Assembly: GCA_016713645.1 (NCBI GenBank)
Contig: JADJOU010000006.1
Coordinates: 62,001-126,000 of the forward strand
Source of the DNA: Bacteroidota bacterium
GTDB taxonomy: Bacteria; Bacteroidota; Bacteroidia; Chitinophagales; JADJOU01
DNA length: 64,000 nucleotides
Reading direction: 5' to 3'
Part shown: one piece after another, positions 27,796 through 37,295 of the stretch
Layout: each line of letters opens with the position of its first letter
How positions within the stretch are numbered: position 1 is the stretch's first letter
The notes under the pieces: generated by a model
What the model was told of the DNA's origin: nothing
Databases searched by the model: none
The model's input: only the letters and a program-made list of their open reading frames with translations
Translations under genes and position numbers: made by a program

Positions 27796-28257
27796 ATGCC
27801 AAACACATACACCCAAATTCACATCCAATTTGTATTCGTCGTTAAATACAGACGCGGTTTAATTCATCCATCATGGAAGGATGAATTGTATAAATACATC
27901 ACTGGAATTACACAAAAGAATAAGCACAAATTAATTTCTATTAATGGAATGCCAGATCATGTTCATGTCTTAATCGGAATGCGACCGCATCAATCAATTT
28001 CCGATTTGATGCAGGATATAAAAGGGGATTCATCAAAATGGATTAATGAGAAAAAATTCCTACAAGGCAAGTTTGAATGGCAAGAAGGTTATGGTGCTTT
28101 TTCCTATTCGAAATCACAATTAAAAGATGTGATAAGATACATAGAAAATCAGGAAGAGCATCATGGAAGAAAAACTTTCTTAGAAGAATACAGAGAATTT
28201 CTAGAGAAGTTTGAAGTCGATTATGATGAGCGGTATATCTTTAAGGAGTTGATATAA
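27796..28257 (+). CDS. IS200/Y1-type transposase (RAYT-like)
   Basis: It is a single-domain Y1 transposase of 153 residues: IHIQFVFVVKYRRGLIHPSW at the start, the HUH metal motif in MPDHVHVLIGM (residues 53-63), and the probable nucleophile Tyr in GYGAFSYSKSQ. It shows no TnpB partner. Flanking arrays of inverted, hairpin-forming repeats resemble the layout of REP-associated tyrosine transposases, which process short palindromic repeats rather than whole elements. The gene is intact, in contrast to many around it. Its own mobility cannot be judged from one copy. Confidence 0.88.
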   Translation: MPNTYTQIHIQFVFVVKYRRGLIHPSWKDELYKYITGITQKNKHKLISINGMPDHVHVLIGMRPHQSISDLMQDIKGDSSKWINEKKFLQGKFEWQEGYGAFSYSKSQLKDVIRYIENQEEHHGRKTFLEEYREFLEKFEVDYDERYIFKELI

Positions 28258-28284
28258 CCGTGGTTCTTCCTCAGAAAAGAGGTG

Positions 28285-28705
28285 AACCGATATGTTGTCC
28301 CTACGGGACAGGCCTTAGTCCTTTGAGGGGTTACCGTTATGATGTCCCTACGGGACACGTCTGCGATGGTCAGTGTTACCGATATGTTGTCCCTACGGGA
28401 CATGTCTTCGTCTTGTTTGGAGTTACCGATATGGCGTCCCTAAGGGACTGGTATGCTTTCTGATGAGTTCCCAGTTACCGATATGTTGTCCCTACGGGAC
28501 AGCTGCGCGTGAGTTCGTGGGTTACCGATATCTTGTCCCTATGGGACAGCGTGTTACCGATATGGTGTCCCTATGGGACAGATGCGCGTGAGTTCGTGTC
28601 TTACCGATATGTTGTCCCTACGGGACAGTCAGAGATAGTTCGTGTCTTACCGATATGTTGTCCCTACAGGACAGAGCGGAGTTCTTTATGATGTCCCTAC
28701 GGGAC
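28285..28705 (+). repeat. Array of ten REP-like palindromic repeats downstream of the transposase
   Basis: Units of about 27 bases with consensus TTACCGATATGTTGTCCC then TACGGGACA start at about 28285, 28331, 28376, 28423, 28475, 28522, 28554, 28601 and 28648, with a partial at 28687. Each holds a GTCCC-TAC-GGGAC hairpin; loops vary (TAT, TAA) while stems mostly keep pairing. Spacers differ in length (5 to 25 bases), some sharing GCGCGTGAGTTCGTG. The array stops 1 base before the nuoH stop codon. Confidence 0.9.
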
Positions 28706-28706
28706 T

Positions 28707-29750
28707 CTATGTCGCCAATATCACAGCGCCTGTTATGAGCATATTGATAATAGCCAATGGAATCAATGATTTCCATCCGAGGTGCATCAATTGATCATAT
28801 CTGAATCGCGGCAAAGTCCAGCGAATCCACATAAACAACATGATGAAGAAGATGATTTTTAGAAATAAAACTGCGACACACATTACCGTGAGCAATGCTG
28901 AATTCTCAATTAATTGCATGCCTGGGAAATTATATCCACCGAAGAATATTGTCGCAATTACAGTTGATGAGATAAACATATTGATATACTCAGCGAATAG
29001 ATAGAATCCGAGCTTCATAGAAGAGTATTCTGTATGGTATCCACCAATCAATTCTGTTTCGCATTCCGCTAAGTCAAATGGTGCGCGATTGCACTCTGCC
29101 AAGGCACATGTCATGAAAATTATAAATGCCAACGGTTGATAAAATATATTCCAATTCAATCCCTTGAGCGCAGTGATATTATACAAGGCACCTGATTGCT
29201 CTTGAACGATATTGCGCAAACTCAATGAACCTGTCATCATGACAATGGTGATGATAATGATGCCCATCGCCAATTCATAAGATATCATCTGTGAAGACGC
29301 TCTGATCGCAGAGAATAAAGAGTATTTGTTATTCGATGCCCAACCGCCAATCATAATTCCATACACCCCCAAACTCAAAAAGCCCATGATATAGAGAATA
29401 CCGATATTGATATCTGAAATTTGTAAAGAAATTGTTCTGCCAAAAGCTTCAAAATCAGGTCCCCAAGGTATGACAGCACTCGTCATACATGCCGTAAACA
29501 TGGCTATTCCTGGTCCTGCGATAAACAAAAACTTCTCTGAGTGATTCGGAATAAATTCCTCTTTGAAAAACATCTTTCCTGCATCAGCGAATGGCTGCAA
29601 TAATCCGAATATTCCCGCTCTATTGGGTCCAAGTCTATCTTGCAAAAAAGCCGCAAACTTGCGCTCCAACCATGTGCTATACATCGCCATGACGAGGGTA
29701 ATTCCAAATACCGAAACAATGAGTACTGATTTTTCAATGATGAAATCCAT
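28707..29750 (-). CDS. nuoH: NADH-quinone oxidoreductase subunit H
   Basis: It is the membrane subunit of complex I that forms part of the quinone chamber. The 347 residues include eight or so helices and the family motifs STWLERKFAAFLQDRLGPNR, PFADAGKMFFKEE, APFDLAECETELIGGYHTEY and LFMWIRWTLPRFRYDQLM. The length is normal. No other nuo gene adjoins it: the REP-like array touches its 3' end and a Nudix-like gene lies 102 bases upstream, so it is detached from the usual nuoA-N order. Confidence 0.95.
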   Translation of the reverse strand: MDFIIEKSVLIVSVFGITLVMAMYSTWLERKFAAFLQDRLGPNRAGIFGLLQPFADAGKMFFKEEFIPNHSEKFLFIAGPGIAMFTACMTSAVIPWGPDFEAFGRTISLQISDINIGILYIMGFLSLGVYGIMIGGWASNNKYSLFSAIRASSQMISYELAMGIIIITIVMMTGSLSLRNIVQEQSGALYNITALKGLNWNIFYQPLAFIIFMTCALAECNRAPFDLAECETELIGGYHTEYSSMKLGFYLFAEYINMFISSTVIATIFFGGYNFPGMQLIENSALLTVMCVAVLFLKIIFFIMLFMWIRWTLPRFRYDQLMHLGWKSLIPLAIINMLITGAVILAT

Positions 29751-29852
29751 GAAATAGATGGGTTTTTATAGAATTTGTAAAAGTATAAGGATTTAGGAAA
29801 AAATGGAGAAAAACTTATATCCTTCCAAGGCCATGTTAAATTCTTGCTTGCG

Positions 29853-30329
29853 CTATATCTCCGTGCGAATCTTGACCTCAAATGGTTCGCGCATATAGGA
29901 CGTATACAGCACAGCGCGATTGAATTCCAAATAGTTATCAATGCGCATTTTCATGATTTCGGAAAGGGATAAAGAGATTAATTCACTTCTATCCACCCAT
30001 TTCATGCTCTCTAGCGCTTCTCCCTCAATGGATTGATCCCCCACAATGCTGCACCTAAAATCAAATATGATCTTGGTGGGCAATATCCTATCATCGACAA
30101 AGTCCTCTTGAATATCGGAATAGACAGCAATCAATTGATGACTTTGAATAACCCAATTCCCTTGCTTATCCAACTGTCTCTGAATGGATTCCATGATATT
30201 CTCCCCTTTGTCGAGAATACCACCGGGCATCTCCCAACCGCGGGTAGGATGATTGACCATGAGCACTTGATGTGCCGAATTTTCTACGAAAATACCGGTC
30301 GTTACAATATGTGTTGGTATATTCAACAT
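29853..30329 (-). CDS. Nudix-fold protein with a degenerate Nudix box
   Basis: The 158-residue protein has Nudix fold features (HPTRGWEMPGGILDKGENIM, then the helix of the box) but the conserved REUxEExGU reads RQLDKQGNW. The two metal-binding Glu of the EE pair are replaced by Lys and Gln, and the Glu after Arg by Gln. The enzyme is therefore probably inactive or works differently, perhaps as a ligand-binding protein. It lies upstream of nuoH on the same strand with a 102-base gap. No partner suggests its role. Confidence 0.7.
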   Translation of the reverse strand: MLNIPTHIVTTGIFVENSAHQVLMVNHPTRGWEMPGGILDKGENIMESIQRQLDKQGNWVIQSHQLIAVYSDIQEDFVDDRILPTKIIFDFRCSIVGDQSIEGEALESMKWVDRSELISLSLSEIMKMRIDNYLEFNRAVLYTSYMREPFEVKIRTEI

Positions 30330-30504
30330 TCAAATTTCCTTCAAAACTAGAGCATTATTTCAAATTCTGCAAATTAACCCGAGCATGCCGAAGTTCAAGA
30401 TCCTGAACAATCCATATTGTCCTTGATTATCAAGCCTTTTCTATGGGTTTCAAAATAAATGCGTTTTGGCTTGTTTATTTAATTTTAAAGGCGAATTAAT
30501 CGCT

Positions 30505-30512
30505 TATTTTTG
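30505..30512 (+). promoter_or_regulatory. Bacteroidota -7 element before holB
   Basis: TATTTTTG fits TAnnTTTG and ends 11 bases before the holB start codon, implying a very short leader. No TTG at standard spacing. Confidence 0.35.
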
Positions 30513-30523
30513 TTGACTATTTT

Positions 30524-31663
30524 ATGCAATTTTCTCAAGTCATCGGTCAGTCTAGTATCAAAGAAAACCTCATTCGCATCGTGCAAGAGGACAAGATTCA
30601 CCATGCCAATATGTTGTCGGGCAAGATGGGTTATGGCACCTTGGCGCTCGCCTTGGCATTTGCTCAATACATTTTATGTGAAAATAAAGGAGAAGCAGAT
30701 AGCTGTGGGACTTGTGCATCCTGTGTGAAGGTCAAAAAAATGGCGCATCCCGACTTGCATTTTGTCTATCCAACCTTTGAGAGCAAAGAATTATCAACGT
30801 CTATCATTGGCAAATGGAGAGAGATGAATGAAGCCTATCAAGGTTATTTTGAAATCGCCGATTGGGTCAATTTCAATAAAGCGAAGAATTTTAAAATCCG
30901 CAATGAAGACTGCGAGCAGGTGATTCGCAATTTTTTGTTGAAGTCATTTGAGGGCAATTATAAGATTCAAATCATCTGGATGGCCGAACTGATGGGCAAG
31001 GAGAGCAATAAATTGCTCAAGATATTTGAAGAACCGCCACCAAAGAGCATTTTTATTTTGATCGTAGAAAATATGGAGGAATTATTGCCCACCATCATTT
31101 CTCGTTGTCAAATTATCAAGATTCCACATTTGAGTCATGAGGAACTCACAGCGGAATTGACTAAAATCTATCCGAGCAAACCTGCGGAGATTCAGCGCAT
31201 TGTGCCAATCGCTGAAGGAGATTTGCTCTTGGCAAAGGCATCCATCGAAGAGAGCAATTTCAATATCGAAGCTGCTGTTTATAAATGGTTGAAATTTGTT
31301 GTCACTGCTGCCCATAAAAAAGATTTGGCGACCATCAGCGGTTTGATGCGCTTCAATGATGGGATTGCTGGCAGCGGGAAAGAGGAGCAAAAGACCTTTC
31401 TGCACTACCTCTTGCATTTCTTGAGAGAAAGTTTAGTCATGAAATACTCAAATAATTGTAATTTAGCACAGGATTTAAGAAAAGTGGCTGAGTATTTTGC
31501 AGGAAATGTAGAAGTGGATCAGATAGCAGAGATTCAAACTTATATTGATACAGCACTTTATGAAATAGAGCGCAATGGAAGTTCGAAGATGATATTCATC
31601 AATTTGGGTATCAAGTCGAGCAGGGTGTTTAATCGGGGGGTCTTTGAGCGAGATTTTGCTTAA
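30524..31663 (+). CDS. holB: DNA polymerase III delta' subunit
   Basis: It is a clamp-loader subunit that helps load the sliding clamp at replication forks. The start MQFSQVIGQSSIKENLIRIV, a degenerate P-loop (LSGKMGYGT), a zinc module (CGTCASCVKVKKMAHPD), LLKIFEEPPPKSIFIL and TIISRCQIIKIP (an SRC motif) are all typical. It has 379 residues. It is followed by ricT and gldH, a neighbourhood often seen in Bacteroidota. Confidence 0.92.
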   Translation: MQFSQVIGQSSIKENLIRIVQEDKIHHANMLSGKMGYGTLALALAFAQYILCENKGEADSCGTCASCVKVKKMAHPDLHFVYPTFESKELSTSIIGKWREMNEAYQGYFEIADWVNFNKAKNFKIRNEDCEQVIRNFLLKSFEGNYKIQIIWMAELMGKESNKLLKIFEEPPPKSIFILIVENMEELLPTIISRCQIIKIPHLSHEELTAELTKIYPSKPAEIQRIVPIAEGDLLLAKASIEESNFNIEAAVYKWLKFVVTAAHKKDLATISGLMRFNDGIAGSGKEEQKTFLHYLLHFLRESLVMKYSNNCNLAQDLRKVAEYFAGNVEVDQIAEIQTYIDTALYEIERNGSSKMIFINLGIKSSRVFNRGVFERDFA

Positions 31664-31699
31664 AGACAAATATTTTTAATTATAAAATGAATTAGTATA

Positions 31700-33005
31700 A
31701 TGGCATGTGGAACGGGCGGAACTTGCAGTAGTGGCGGGTGCAACAGAATGAATACATACGATTGGTTTGCGGGAATGCCCTTGGCATTTGGTCAAAAAGA
31801 ATTCGATATCGTAGAAGTCTCCTTTAAAGAAGGGGCACAAAGATTATTTTTGGAATGAAAAAGGCGCCGACTATTGCAAAGGCGATAAAATAGCAGTGGA
31901 AACTCCCACAGGCTATGATGTGGGCGAGGTTTCCCTCAAAGGGGAATTGGTGCGACTCCAATTGAAAAAGAAAAAAATCGATGAGAAAACCAAATTTCTC
32001 AAAATCCTGCGCATCGCAACGGAAAACGATTTGAAATCATTGGCCGAAAATCGAAAAAAGAAAACAATACCATGTTGTTGAGTCGGGTGATTGCGCGAAC
32101 TCAACCTCAACATGAAAATTGGCGATGTCGAATATCAAGCAGATGGAAAGCGCGCGACTTTTTATTATATCGCTGACGAGCGCATCGACTTCCGTGAATT
32201 GATCAAGCGATATGCTGCTGAATTCAGAGTCAAAGTAGAGATGAAACATATCGGTGCGAGACAAGAAGCCGCGAGAATTGGTGGCATTGGTTCATGTGGA
32301 CGCGAATTGTGCTGCAGCAGTTGGTTGGGCGACTACCCTACCGTGAATACTTCCGCTGCGAGATATCAAAACCTATCTATCAATTCTGAAAAGTTATCTG
32401 GACAATGTGGTCGTTTGAAATGTTGCCTCAACTACGAATTGGATTCATACCTAGACGCCTTGAAAGATATTCCATCAAAAATCGAAAAGCTCGATACGAT
32501 GGAGGGAATGGCATACTTGAGAAAAACAGAGATTCTCAAAAAAGTCATGTGGTTTGAAGTGCGCAATAATGAAGACCGAAACATGTACAAACTCGATGTG
32601 AATACGGTGCGCGAAATCGCTAAGATGAATGCAGAGGGACAAAAACCTCAATCCTTGGAAGAACTCGCTATTCCAGATAAACCGACGGAAAAAGATACGG
32701 AGAAGTCAGAGGAATTGGTGGGGCAAATTGATTTAAAATCATTGCAACAGAGAGACCGCAAAGGACCTTCTAAAAAGAAAAAACCTCGGTCACCAGCGCA
32801 AGCGCAAGGCCAAGGAAGAAATAATCCACCTGCAAATCAAACAGCAGCGGCGCCGAATAAATCCCCGAATGAAGGACAAGGGCCTAATAAGGGCAATCCG
32901 AGAAATCCAAATAGTGGACCAAACAGAAACAACAATAACCGAAATCAAAACAGGAATCGACCTCCTAGAGACAATAGAAATCCACCCAAAAAAGATGGCG
33001 AATAG
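31700..33005 (+). CDS. ricT: RicT/PSP1-domain protein (three indels)
   Basis: The N-terminus MACGTGGTCSSGGCNRMNTY is Cys-rich as in RicT proteins, which bind iron-sulfur clusters with partner Ric proteins and in Bacillus act on RNA processing. Indels near 31838 (one G too many), 32053 (one A missing) and 32094 (apparently CG missing) split it. Repaired, it runs through the PSP1 domain with GGIGSCGRELCCSSWLGDYP and GQCGRLKCCLNYELD (Cys ligands). The last 90 residues are low-complexity Asn/Pro/Gly/Arg. It overlaps the gldH start by 11 bases. Confidence 0.85.
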
Positions 33006-33480
33006 GTTCATATTTTTGACTTTTTTTTCAGCACTATTGTTCTTGTTCACCGCGTGCAATAGAGATAGATTATACGAGACCAATATCGATATTCCCAGCA
33101 AAGGATGGGATTATAGAGATAGTTTGAAATTTGAAATGACGATTCCAGATTCACTCACGCACTATAATTTCATATTGAATATTAGACATCGCGATGTATA
33201 TGAATGGCAAAATTTGTATGTCAAATTGCACACCATTTTCCCTGACAAATCGATGGAGACTAAGGAAATCAACCTTCCGCTTTGCGATGATGCAGGTGCT
33301 TGGTATGGAGACTGCACGGGGGATATATGTTTTGCGCGTGTATTTATCAAAGAGAGAAGGAGATTCCCAATGACGGGTAAATATACATTTATCCTCGAAC
33401 AAGACATGCGCACCAATCCGCTGCAGAATGTATTTGCCATGGGTATGCGCATTGAAGAATCCGCGAAAAAACAACCCTAA
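32995..33480 (+). CDS. gldH: Gliding motility lipoprotein GldH
   Basis: Start ATG at 32995, inside the end of ricT, gives a lipoprotein signal with lipobox LFTAC, then YETNIDIPSKGWDYRDSLKF, the typical opening of GldH. It is a lipoprotein needed for gliding in Flavobacterium, where loss also affects secretion-linked functions. The product has 161 residues. The ricT-gldH overlap suggests coupled translation. It adds to PorQ as evidence for a type IX/gliding apparatus. Confidence 0.88.
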   Translation: MANRFIFLTFFSALLFLFTACNRDRLYETNIDIPSKGWDYRDSLKFEMTIPDSLTHYNFILNIRHRDVYEWQNLYVKLHTIFPDKSMETKEINLPLCDDAGAWYGDCTGDICFARVFIKERRRFPMTGKYTFILEQDMRTNPLQNVFAMGMRIEESAKKQP

Positions 33481-33497
33481 ATTTTAAGTTTATTCAG

Positions 33498-33989
33498 ATG
33501 AAGTCCATTCAATTTTTTCTAGTAACCATATTGAGTATTGCCCTTTTGCAATCTTGCGGATATGGCGAAGGCAACCACACCATCAATCAGAGCAACCTCT
33601 TCCAACTCACGATTCCTGATTGGGTGAAGGAAGAAAAATTAGGCGATGATGTCGTTTGCAGTTATGCCAATCGCTATCGAAATTTTTATATCGTTGTTGT
33701 CAAGGCCAATAAAGATATTCCATTTGACACGTTCAATACGCGCTCGATTCATAGAATTCATGCGGGTTTGGACAGCTCAGTCGTTTCTTCTACATTTAAA
33801 GAAAATGCCTATTTCAACGAAGTCTATGGAAAAATGGGACAAGAAGCGGAGAAGATTTATTATTCTCAAAAAGTGATCAATGGCAATAAGAATTATTACC
33901 AAGTCGCAATTTGGACGAGGGGATTGAATCGAAAATTAAAATACAAACCGACCATCGATACCATCATGGCATCGTTTAAAGAAATCTAA
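33498..33989 (+). CDS. Putative lipoprotein of unknown function
   Basis: The 163-residue protein has a lipobox LLQSC after a 19-residue hydrophobic signal. The mature part (LFQLTIPDWVKEEKLGDDVV; near the end LKYKPTIDTIMASFKEI) resembles small envelope proteins with an uptake-like fold, but I cannot name the family. It begins 17 bases after gldH and shares one base with the next gene's start (TAATGG), so the three are likely one operon. Confidence 0.65.
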   Translation: MKSIQFFLVTILSIALLQSCGYGEGNHTINQSNLFQLTIPDWVKEEKLGDDVVCSYANRYRNFYIVVVKANKDIPFDTFNTRSIHRIHAGLDSSVVSSTFKENAYFNEVYGKMGQEAEKIYYSQKVINGNKNYYQVAIWTRGLNRKLKYKPTIDTIMASFKEI

Positions 33990-34411
33990 TGGCTGCGAAT
34001 AAAAAAAGAGGAACTGCTGTTGGGAGCATATTGCTCATCGCATTGTTGCTATTGGTGGTGGGCATCAAGAAATGCTATTTCTCTTCTCCCACTGCAGGCT
34101 TCGACACAAACTTAAATGAAAATGAGGTCCGCGTCAAATTGATCTCTCATAAAATGACTTATACCGCACATGCCAAATGCCGCATGAAATGCCGCGATAT
34201 CGATGCCGGTGAAATTCTAGATGTATTGGAAAAAGGCGTCTTAAATAAAGAGAAGAGCGCCCCCAATGGCGATAATTGCCCGACCTTTGCCTTTGAAGGA
34301 AAATCCGCCGACGGACAAAACCTCCGCGTCATCTTCGCTGGATGCGATAAAACTACGCGCGTGGTGACATGCATTGATTTGGGAGTGGAGCATGAATGCA
34401 ACTGCCGATAA
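33989..34411 (+). CDS. DUF4258 domain protein with N-terminal membrane anchor
   Basis: It has 140 residues with one N-terminal hydrophobic helix (GSILLIALLLLVVGI) followed by the DUF4258 pattern YTAHAKCRMKCRDIDAGEIL, DNCPTFAFEG, NLRVIFAGCD and TCIDLGVEHECNC. DUF4258 is related to small RNase-toxin-like folds, but here it is membrane-anchored, Cys-rich and without an antitoxin, so a toxin role is doubtful. Co-directional and contiguous with the lipoprotein gene. Confidence 0.7.
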   Translation: MAANKKRGTAVGSILLIALLLLVVGIKKCYFSSPTAGFDTNLNENEVRVKLISHKMTYTAHAKCRMKCRDIDAGEILDVLEKGVLNKEKSAPNGDNCPTFAFEGKSADGQNLRVIFAGCDKTTRVVTCIDLGVEHECNCR

Positions 34412-34413
34412 AA

Positions 34414-34446
34414 TGGTGTCTGGTTTTTGGTGTCTGGTGTCTGGGG
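34414..34446 (+). repeat. GTCTGG-type dispersed repeat (copy 1)
   Basis: TGGTGTCTGG occurs three times in 33 bases just after the DUF4258 stop codon, reading TTTTTGGTGTCTGGTGTCTG then GGGC at the right. Related copies lie at 43181, 57497 and 58081. Confidence 0.8.
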
Positions 34447-34649
34447 CTATTGTGGAATGATCAGTTTTTAATGATGGACTGGATTTAAGAACTAAAGGCT
34501 ATTGGATACTTTTATATTATATGTTTCTAAAACAAGTTATATTACCGTAGGCAAATTCAAAATCGAAAATATTTAGAGAATTAATTTAATTTTTTTACTT
34601 ATTTTTCATTTATTGCTGATTAAAAACGAATTTCGAACAAGAAAGTTAT

Positions 34650-35103
34650 ATGACCAAGAAGATAACAATAACAATACGAAAGTAATAGGATGAAGTTTTT
34701 CTAAAAAATGCTGTTTTGAGAGTTGTCCTACTAGATAATTAAACTCTACAATACATTTCTTTCTTAAAGGCCAAATTGACTTTAAGAATGGTGTATATTA
34801 TCTATTAGGTACAACATTGATATTTGCAATTTACATTTTTTTGACTCACCAATTATTGTTTAAAACAAGTTCTATTTTAGACAAATTAGAACTCGACAAA
34901 GGATTTAAAGAAGAATAAATTAAATTTAAATTTTTACAGCTCATGCATTTGAGAAAAGAAATTGCCTTAATTACTATAGTTGAGGTTTAATTTTAACAAA
35001 TGAAATTCCAAACCTTTGTAAAGCCTTATATCAATATACACAGCATAAAACCATTGAAGATTTTACGGGAAATAAACCTGATTTAACTTATTCTGTTTTA
35101 TGA
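34650..35103 (+). pseudogene. Decayed small membrane-protein gene
   Basis: Scattered open stretches add up to one gene remnant: MTKKITITIRK at 34650, then FKNGVYYLLGTTLIFAIYIF with LTHQLLFKTSSILDKLELDK ending at a TAA about 34918, and in the same frame MHLRKEIALITIV at 34943. Adding one G near 34986 continues it as GLILTNEIPNLCKALYQYTQ to a TGA at 35101. It looks like a two- to three-helix membrane protein with at least three lesions. Family not recognised. Some breaks may be sequence errors. Confidence 0.35.
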
Positions 35104-35374
35104 TGACGAATGTTATATTCAAAGATCTGATTATTAAAGAAAGAAAGAAGATGATCAATGTTATTCAAAAGGAAGAAGAAAGAAGAATAATTTATTCTTT
35201 ATATTTTACTTATAAAAACCTACATTGGAACTCTGTGAAAATTTGTGTAGTCTGTGTTAGAAAAAAAAGTCAAACACTAGTCTCTAAACAGCGCATTTTG
35301 CAAAACGATAGCTCAACCACGGCAATCATCAATCGCAAAGCCAATATCGTAAATCGTACATCGCACATCCAAAA
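35104..35374. other. Gene-free stretch with an AATCGTAAATCGTACATCG motif
   Basis: No convincing gene. At 35346-35368 the bases ATCGTAAATCGTACATCGCA form a degenerate short tandem (ATCGTA units), similar in style to other intergenic microrepeats of this genome. An open frame of 95 codons here has no RBS, is low in complexity and is probably chance. Confidence 0.4.
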
Positions 35375-36858
35375 TCATCCATTATAAACCACTTCCGCAC
35401 CATCTTTCCCATCCTTAATCGTGATGTTCAAGTCTTTCATGGTATCGCGGATTTTATCTGAGGTGGCATAGTCTTTTTTATCCCTAGCCTCTTTGCGCAG
35501 CTCTAAGACAAATTTCATCAATCCATCTACCAAACCACTATTCGCAGCCTTCTCTATCTTCATCCCCAAGATATCGATGAAATAATTTTGAATGATTTGT
35601 TGAATTTTATCAATGCCCGCTTGGTCTGTAGTCAAACTACCATCGTACAATTTATTGATGAGGGTCGCCAATTCAAACAATTCTGCTATCGTCTTCGGCG
35701 TATTGAAATCATCATTCATGTGCATGGCGCAATTCGATTCGATTTTTTCTATCGCCTGTAAAACCTCTGCATTCGGGTCTTTCGGCTTGATGCCAGCCAA
35801 TCGATCAAATGATTCCACCAATCGATTGAATCCTTTTTCAGAACCCTTCAATGCTTCATTGGAGAAATCCAATTCACTGCTATAGTGACTCTGCAACATA
35901 AAAAACCGAACGACCATCGCGCTGTATGCCTTATCCAATAAGTGATGGCTGCCGTTGATCAATTCCATCGGCAAGATAGAATTGTTCTTGGACTTGCTCA
36001 TTTCACCCCTTCAAAGGTGAGCATATTGCCATGCATCCAATATTTAGCGGGTGATTTTTTAATAGCACCAATTGATTGCGCAATCTCCGCTTCATGGTGT
36101 GGGAATTTCAAATCCATGCCACCGCCGTGAATATCAAATTCATCGCCCAAATATTTCTGACTCATGGCAGAGCACTCGATATGCCATCCCGGGCAACCGC
36201 TATTTCCCCAAGGGCTTTTCCATTTCATAATATGCTCTTTCGGCACATTCTTCCAAAGGGCAAAATCCAAGGCATCGCGCTTCTCTTGCTGTCCGTCGAG
36301 GTCGCGCGTCTCATTATAGAGTTCGTCGATTTTTCTTCCAGACAATTGTCCGTAGGGATGATCTTCGTTGTATTTGCGCACATTGAAATAGACATTTCCA
36401 TTTACATCATAGGCATAGCCATTCTCCATGATTTTCTCCACCATTTCAATTTGCTCTGGAATATGTCCCGTCGCGAGCGGCTCTATAGATGGCGGCAGCG
36501 TATTGAACAATTCCAAAATTTTGTGATAACCCTGCTTGTATTGCTCGACGACTTCCATCGGCTCTTTATGTTGGAGCTTTGCTTGTTTCTCGATTTTATC
36601 ATCTCCTGTATCTCCGTCATTCTCTAAATGACCTACATCGGTAATATTGCGCACATAGCGCACTTTATAGCCCAAGAATTTCAAATAGCGATGCACGATA
36701 TCAAAACTCACATAAGTGCGCAGATTCCCCAAATGCGCTTCGCTATAGAGTGTAGGTCCGCACACATACATGCCCACAAAAGGTGGATGCAGCGGTTCAA
36801 ACTTCTCTTTCTGTCGACTGAGGGAATTATAGATATACAGCGGATTCATGCTTGTCAT
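35375..36858 (-). CDS. cysS: Cysteinyl-tRNA synthetase (frameshifted)
   Basis: It charges tRNA-Cys. The N-terminal half has the zinc Cys in GMYVCGPTLYSEAHLGNLRT (with the HIGH-like HLGN) and PGWHIECSAMS. The frame breaks at about 36001, where AAA should be AAAA; the repaired join reads LTFEGVKMSKSKNNSI, carrying the KMSKS loop. The anticodon domain follows to a normal length of about 494 residues. An essential gene with an intact motif right at the break points to sequence error. The start may be 3 codons later (MNPLYIYN). Confidence 0.95.
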
Positions 36859-36903
36859 TTTTTGAAATTATACAGACAATGTCTCGTTCAATAAACAAGG
36901 CGA

Positions 36904-37254
36904 CTAGCCTATTTGATTATTGGCCCCTTTTGGATAGACATTTTTAGGGACATGGGTTTTCATCTCTTCAGGCGTGAGTAAACAATAGCCGATGACGATG
37001 ACGATATCGCCCACATGCACTTTGCGCGCAGCTGGGCCGTTGAGACAAATGGTGCCTGTGCCTCGTTCCCCTTTGATGACATAGGTTTCGAGTCGTTCGC
37101 CATTATTGACATTGACCACTTGCACGCGCTCATGTTCATACAATCCAGCCGCTTCCATCAATGCCTCATCGATGGTGATGCTTCCCACATAATTGAGGTC
37201 TGCTTGCGTTACAGTGGCGCGGTGAATTTTCGATTTAAATACTTGAATCAACAT
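36904..37254 (-). CDS. panD: Aspartate 1-decarboxylase
   Basis: It makes beta-alanine for pantothenate. The 116-residue proenzyme has KSKIHRATVTQADLNYVGSI then TID; self-cleavage falls between Gly and Ser of YVGS to form the pyruvoyl group. GTICLNGPAARKVHVGDIVI completes the family pattern. Length is normal. It lies between upp and cysS on the same strand. Confidence 0.95.
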   Translation of the reverse strand: MLIQVFKSKIHRATVTQADLNYVGSITIDEALMEAAGLYEHERVQVVNVNNGERLETYVIKGERGTGTICLNGPAARKVHVGDIVIVIGYCLLTPEEMKTHVPKNVYPKGANNQIG

Positions 37255-37295
37255 GGGACAAAATTATAAAAAAAGATGAGAGCATTGAGGAATAA

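Noticed and set aside
28285..28705. CRISPR-like array of evenly oriented repeats
   Set aside because: Spacers vary from 5 to 25 bases, repeats contain an internal palindrome and vary in sequence, the units also occur inverted upstream, and no cas gene is near. A REP/RAYT arrangement explains it.
35100..35387. A 95-codon plus-strand gene overlapping the cysS 3' end
   Set aside because: Low-complexity, no RBS, runs through a microrepeat and into cysS on the other strand.
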